Assembly: GCA_046757205.1 (NCBI GenBank)
Contig: JBHHXR010000199.1
Span: 1 to 6,519, forward strand
Length of the DNA stretch: 6,519 bases
DNA from: JBHHXR01 sp046757205
GTDB lineage: Bacteria > Pseudomonadota > Alphaproteobacteria > Rhodobacterales > Rhodobacteraceae
Direction: 5' to 3'
Shown here: in pieces, positions 6,474 to 6,519 of the stretch
How the letters are laid out: each line of letters begins with the position of its first letter
How positions within the stretch are numbered: the stretch's first letter is position 1
Position numbers and translations under genes: made by a program
Notes under the pieces: model-generated
The model's database searches: none
What the model was told of the DNA's origin: nothing
The model's input: the letters and a program-made list of their open reading frames with translations, nothing else

Positions 6474-6519
6474 CGTCTTTCGTACCACGATGATCCGGGG
6501 CGTCCGTTCACCGTTGCGG
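6474..6519 (+). other. Downstream edge, nothing identified
   Basis: These 46 bases follow the binding-protein stop. There is no hairpin with a T-run that would suggest a terminator. An ATG at 6490 opens a frame that stays open for ten codons to the window end, but it lacks a ribosome binding site. Whether the operon continues cannot be decided here. Confidence 0.3.

Noticed and set aside
6490..6519. Possible start of another + strand gene (ATG at 6490)
   Set aside because: There are only ten codons before the window ends, no ribosome binding site, and no recognisable N-terminus.

Overview
The window is a compact, single-strand stretch of a GC-rich genome (clearly above 60% G+C by eye, strong G/C preference at third codon positions). 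The gene set and protein style suggest an alphaproteobacterium, perhaps of the rhizobial/Hyphomicrobiales type. That assignment is inference: there is no rRNA or other marker here.

Layout, all on the + strand: (1) 27-1487, a zinc hydrolase of the dihydropyrimidinase/D-hydantoinase family with all metal ligands present; (2) 1489-2910, a PLP-dependent group II decarboxylase-like enzyme with a GTG start one base after the previous stop; (3) 2907-3695, an ABC ATPase of the nitrate/sulfonate/taurine/pyrimidine-precursor type, overlapping the previous gene by ATGA; (4) 3729-4604 and (5) 4601-5449, two paralogous inner-membrane permeases, again overlapping by ATGA; (6) 5484-6473, a secreted NMT1/THI5-like substrate-binding protein. 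Junctions are -4, -4, +1, +33 and +34 bases, so the six genes look like one operon. No internal promoter or terminator is visible. The first 26 bases hold a good ribosome binding site, and the last 46 bases hold nothing that can be identified.

Working model (inference): the binding protein captures a small heterocycle in the periplasm, such as a pyrimidine, dihydropyrimidine or hydantoin. The two permeases and the ATPase import it, and the dihydropyrimidinase opens the cyclic ureide to an N-carbamoyl amino acid. The usual partners of the reductive pyrimidine pathway, dihydropyrimidine dehydrogenase and beta-ureidopropionase, are not in the window and may lie just outside it. The least expected member is the PLP decarboxylase-like gene between the hydrolase and the transporter. 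It could act on the amino acid released after decarbamoylation, or on an unrelated amine/amino acid. Its substrate cannot be read from the sequence. Apart from that gene, this is a recognisable catabolic transport operon and not an evidently new type of system.
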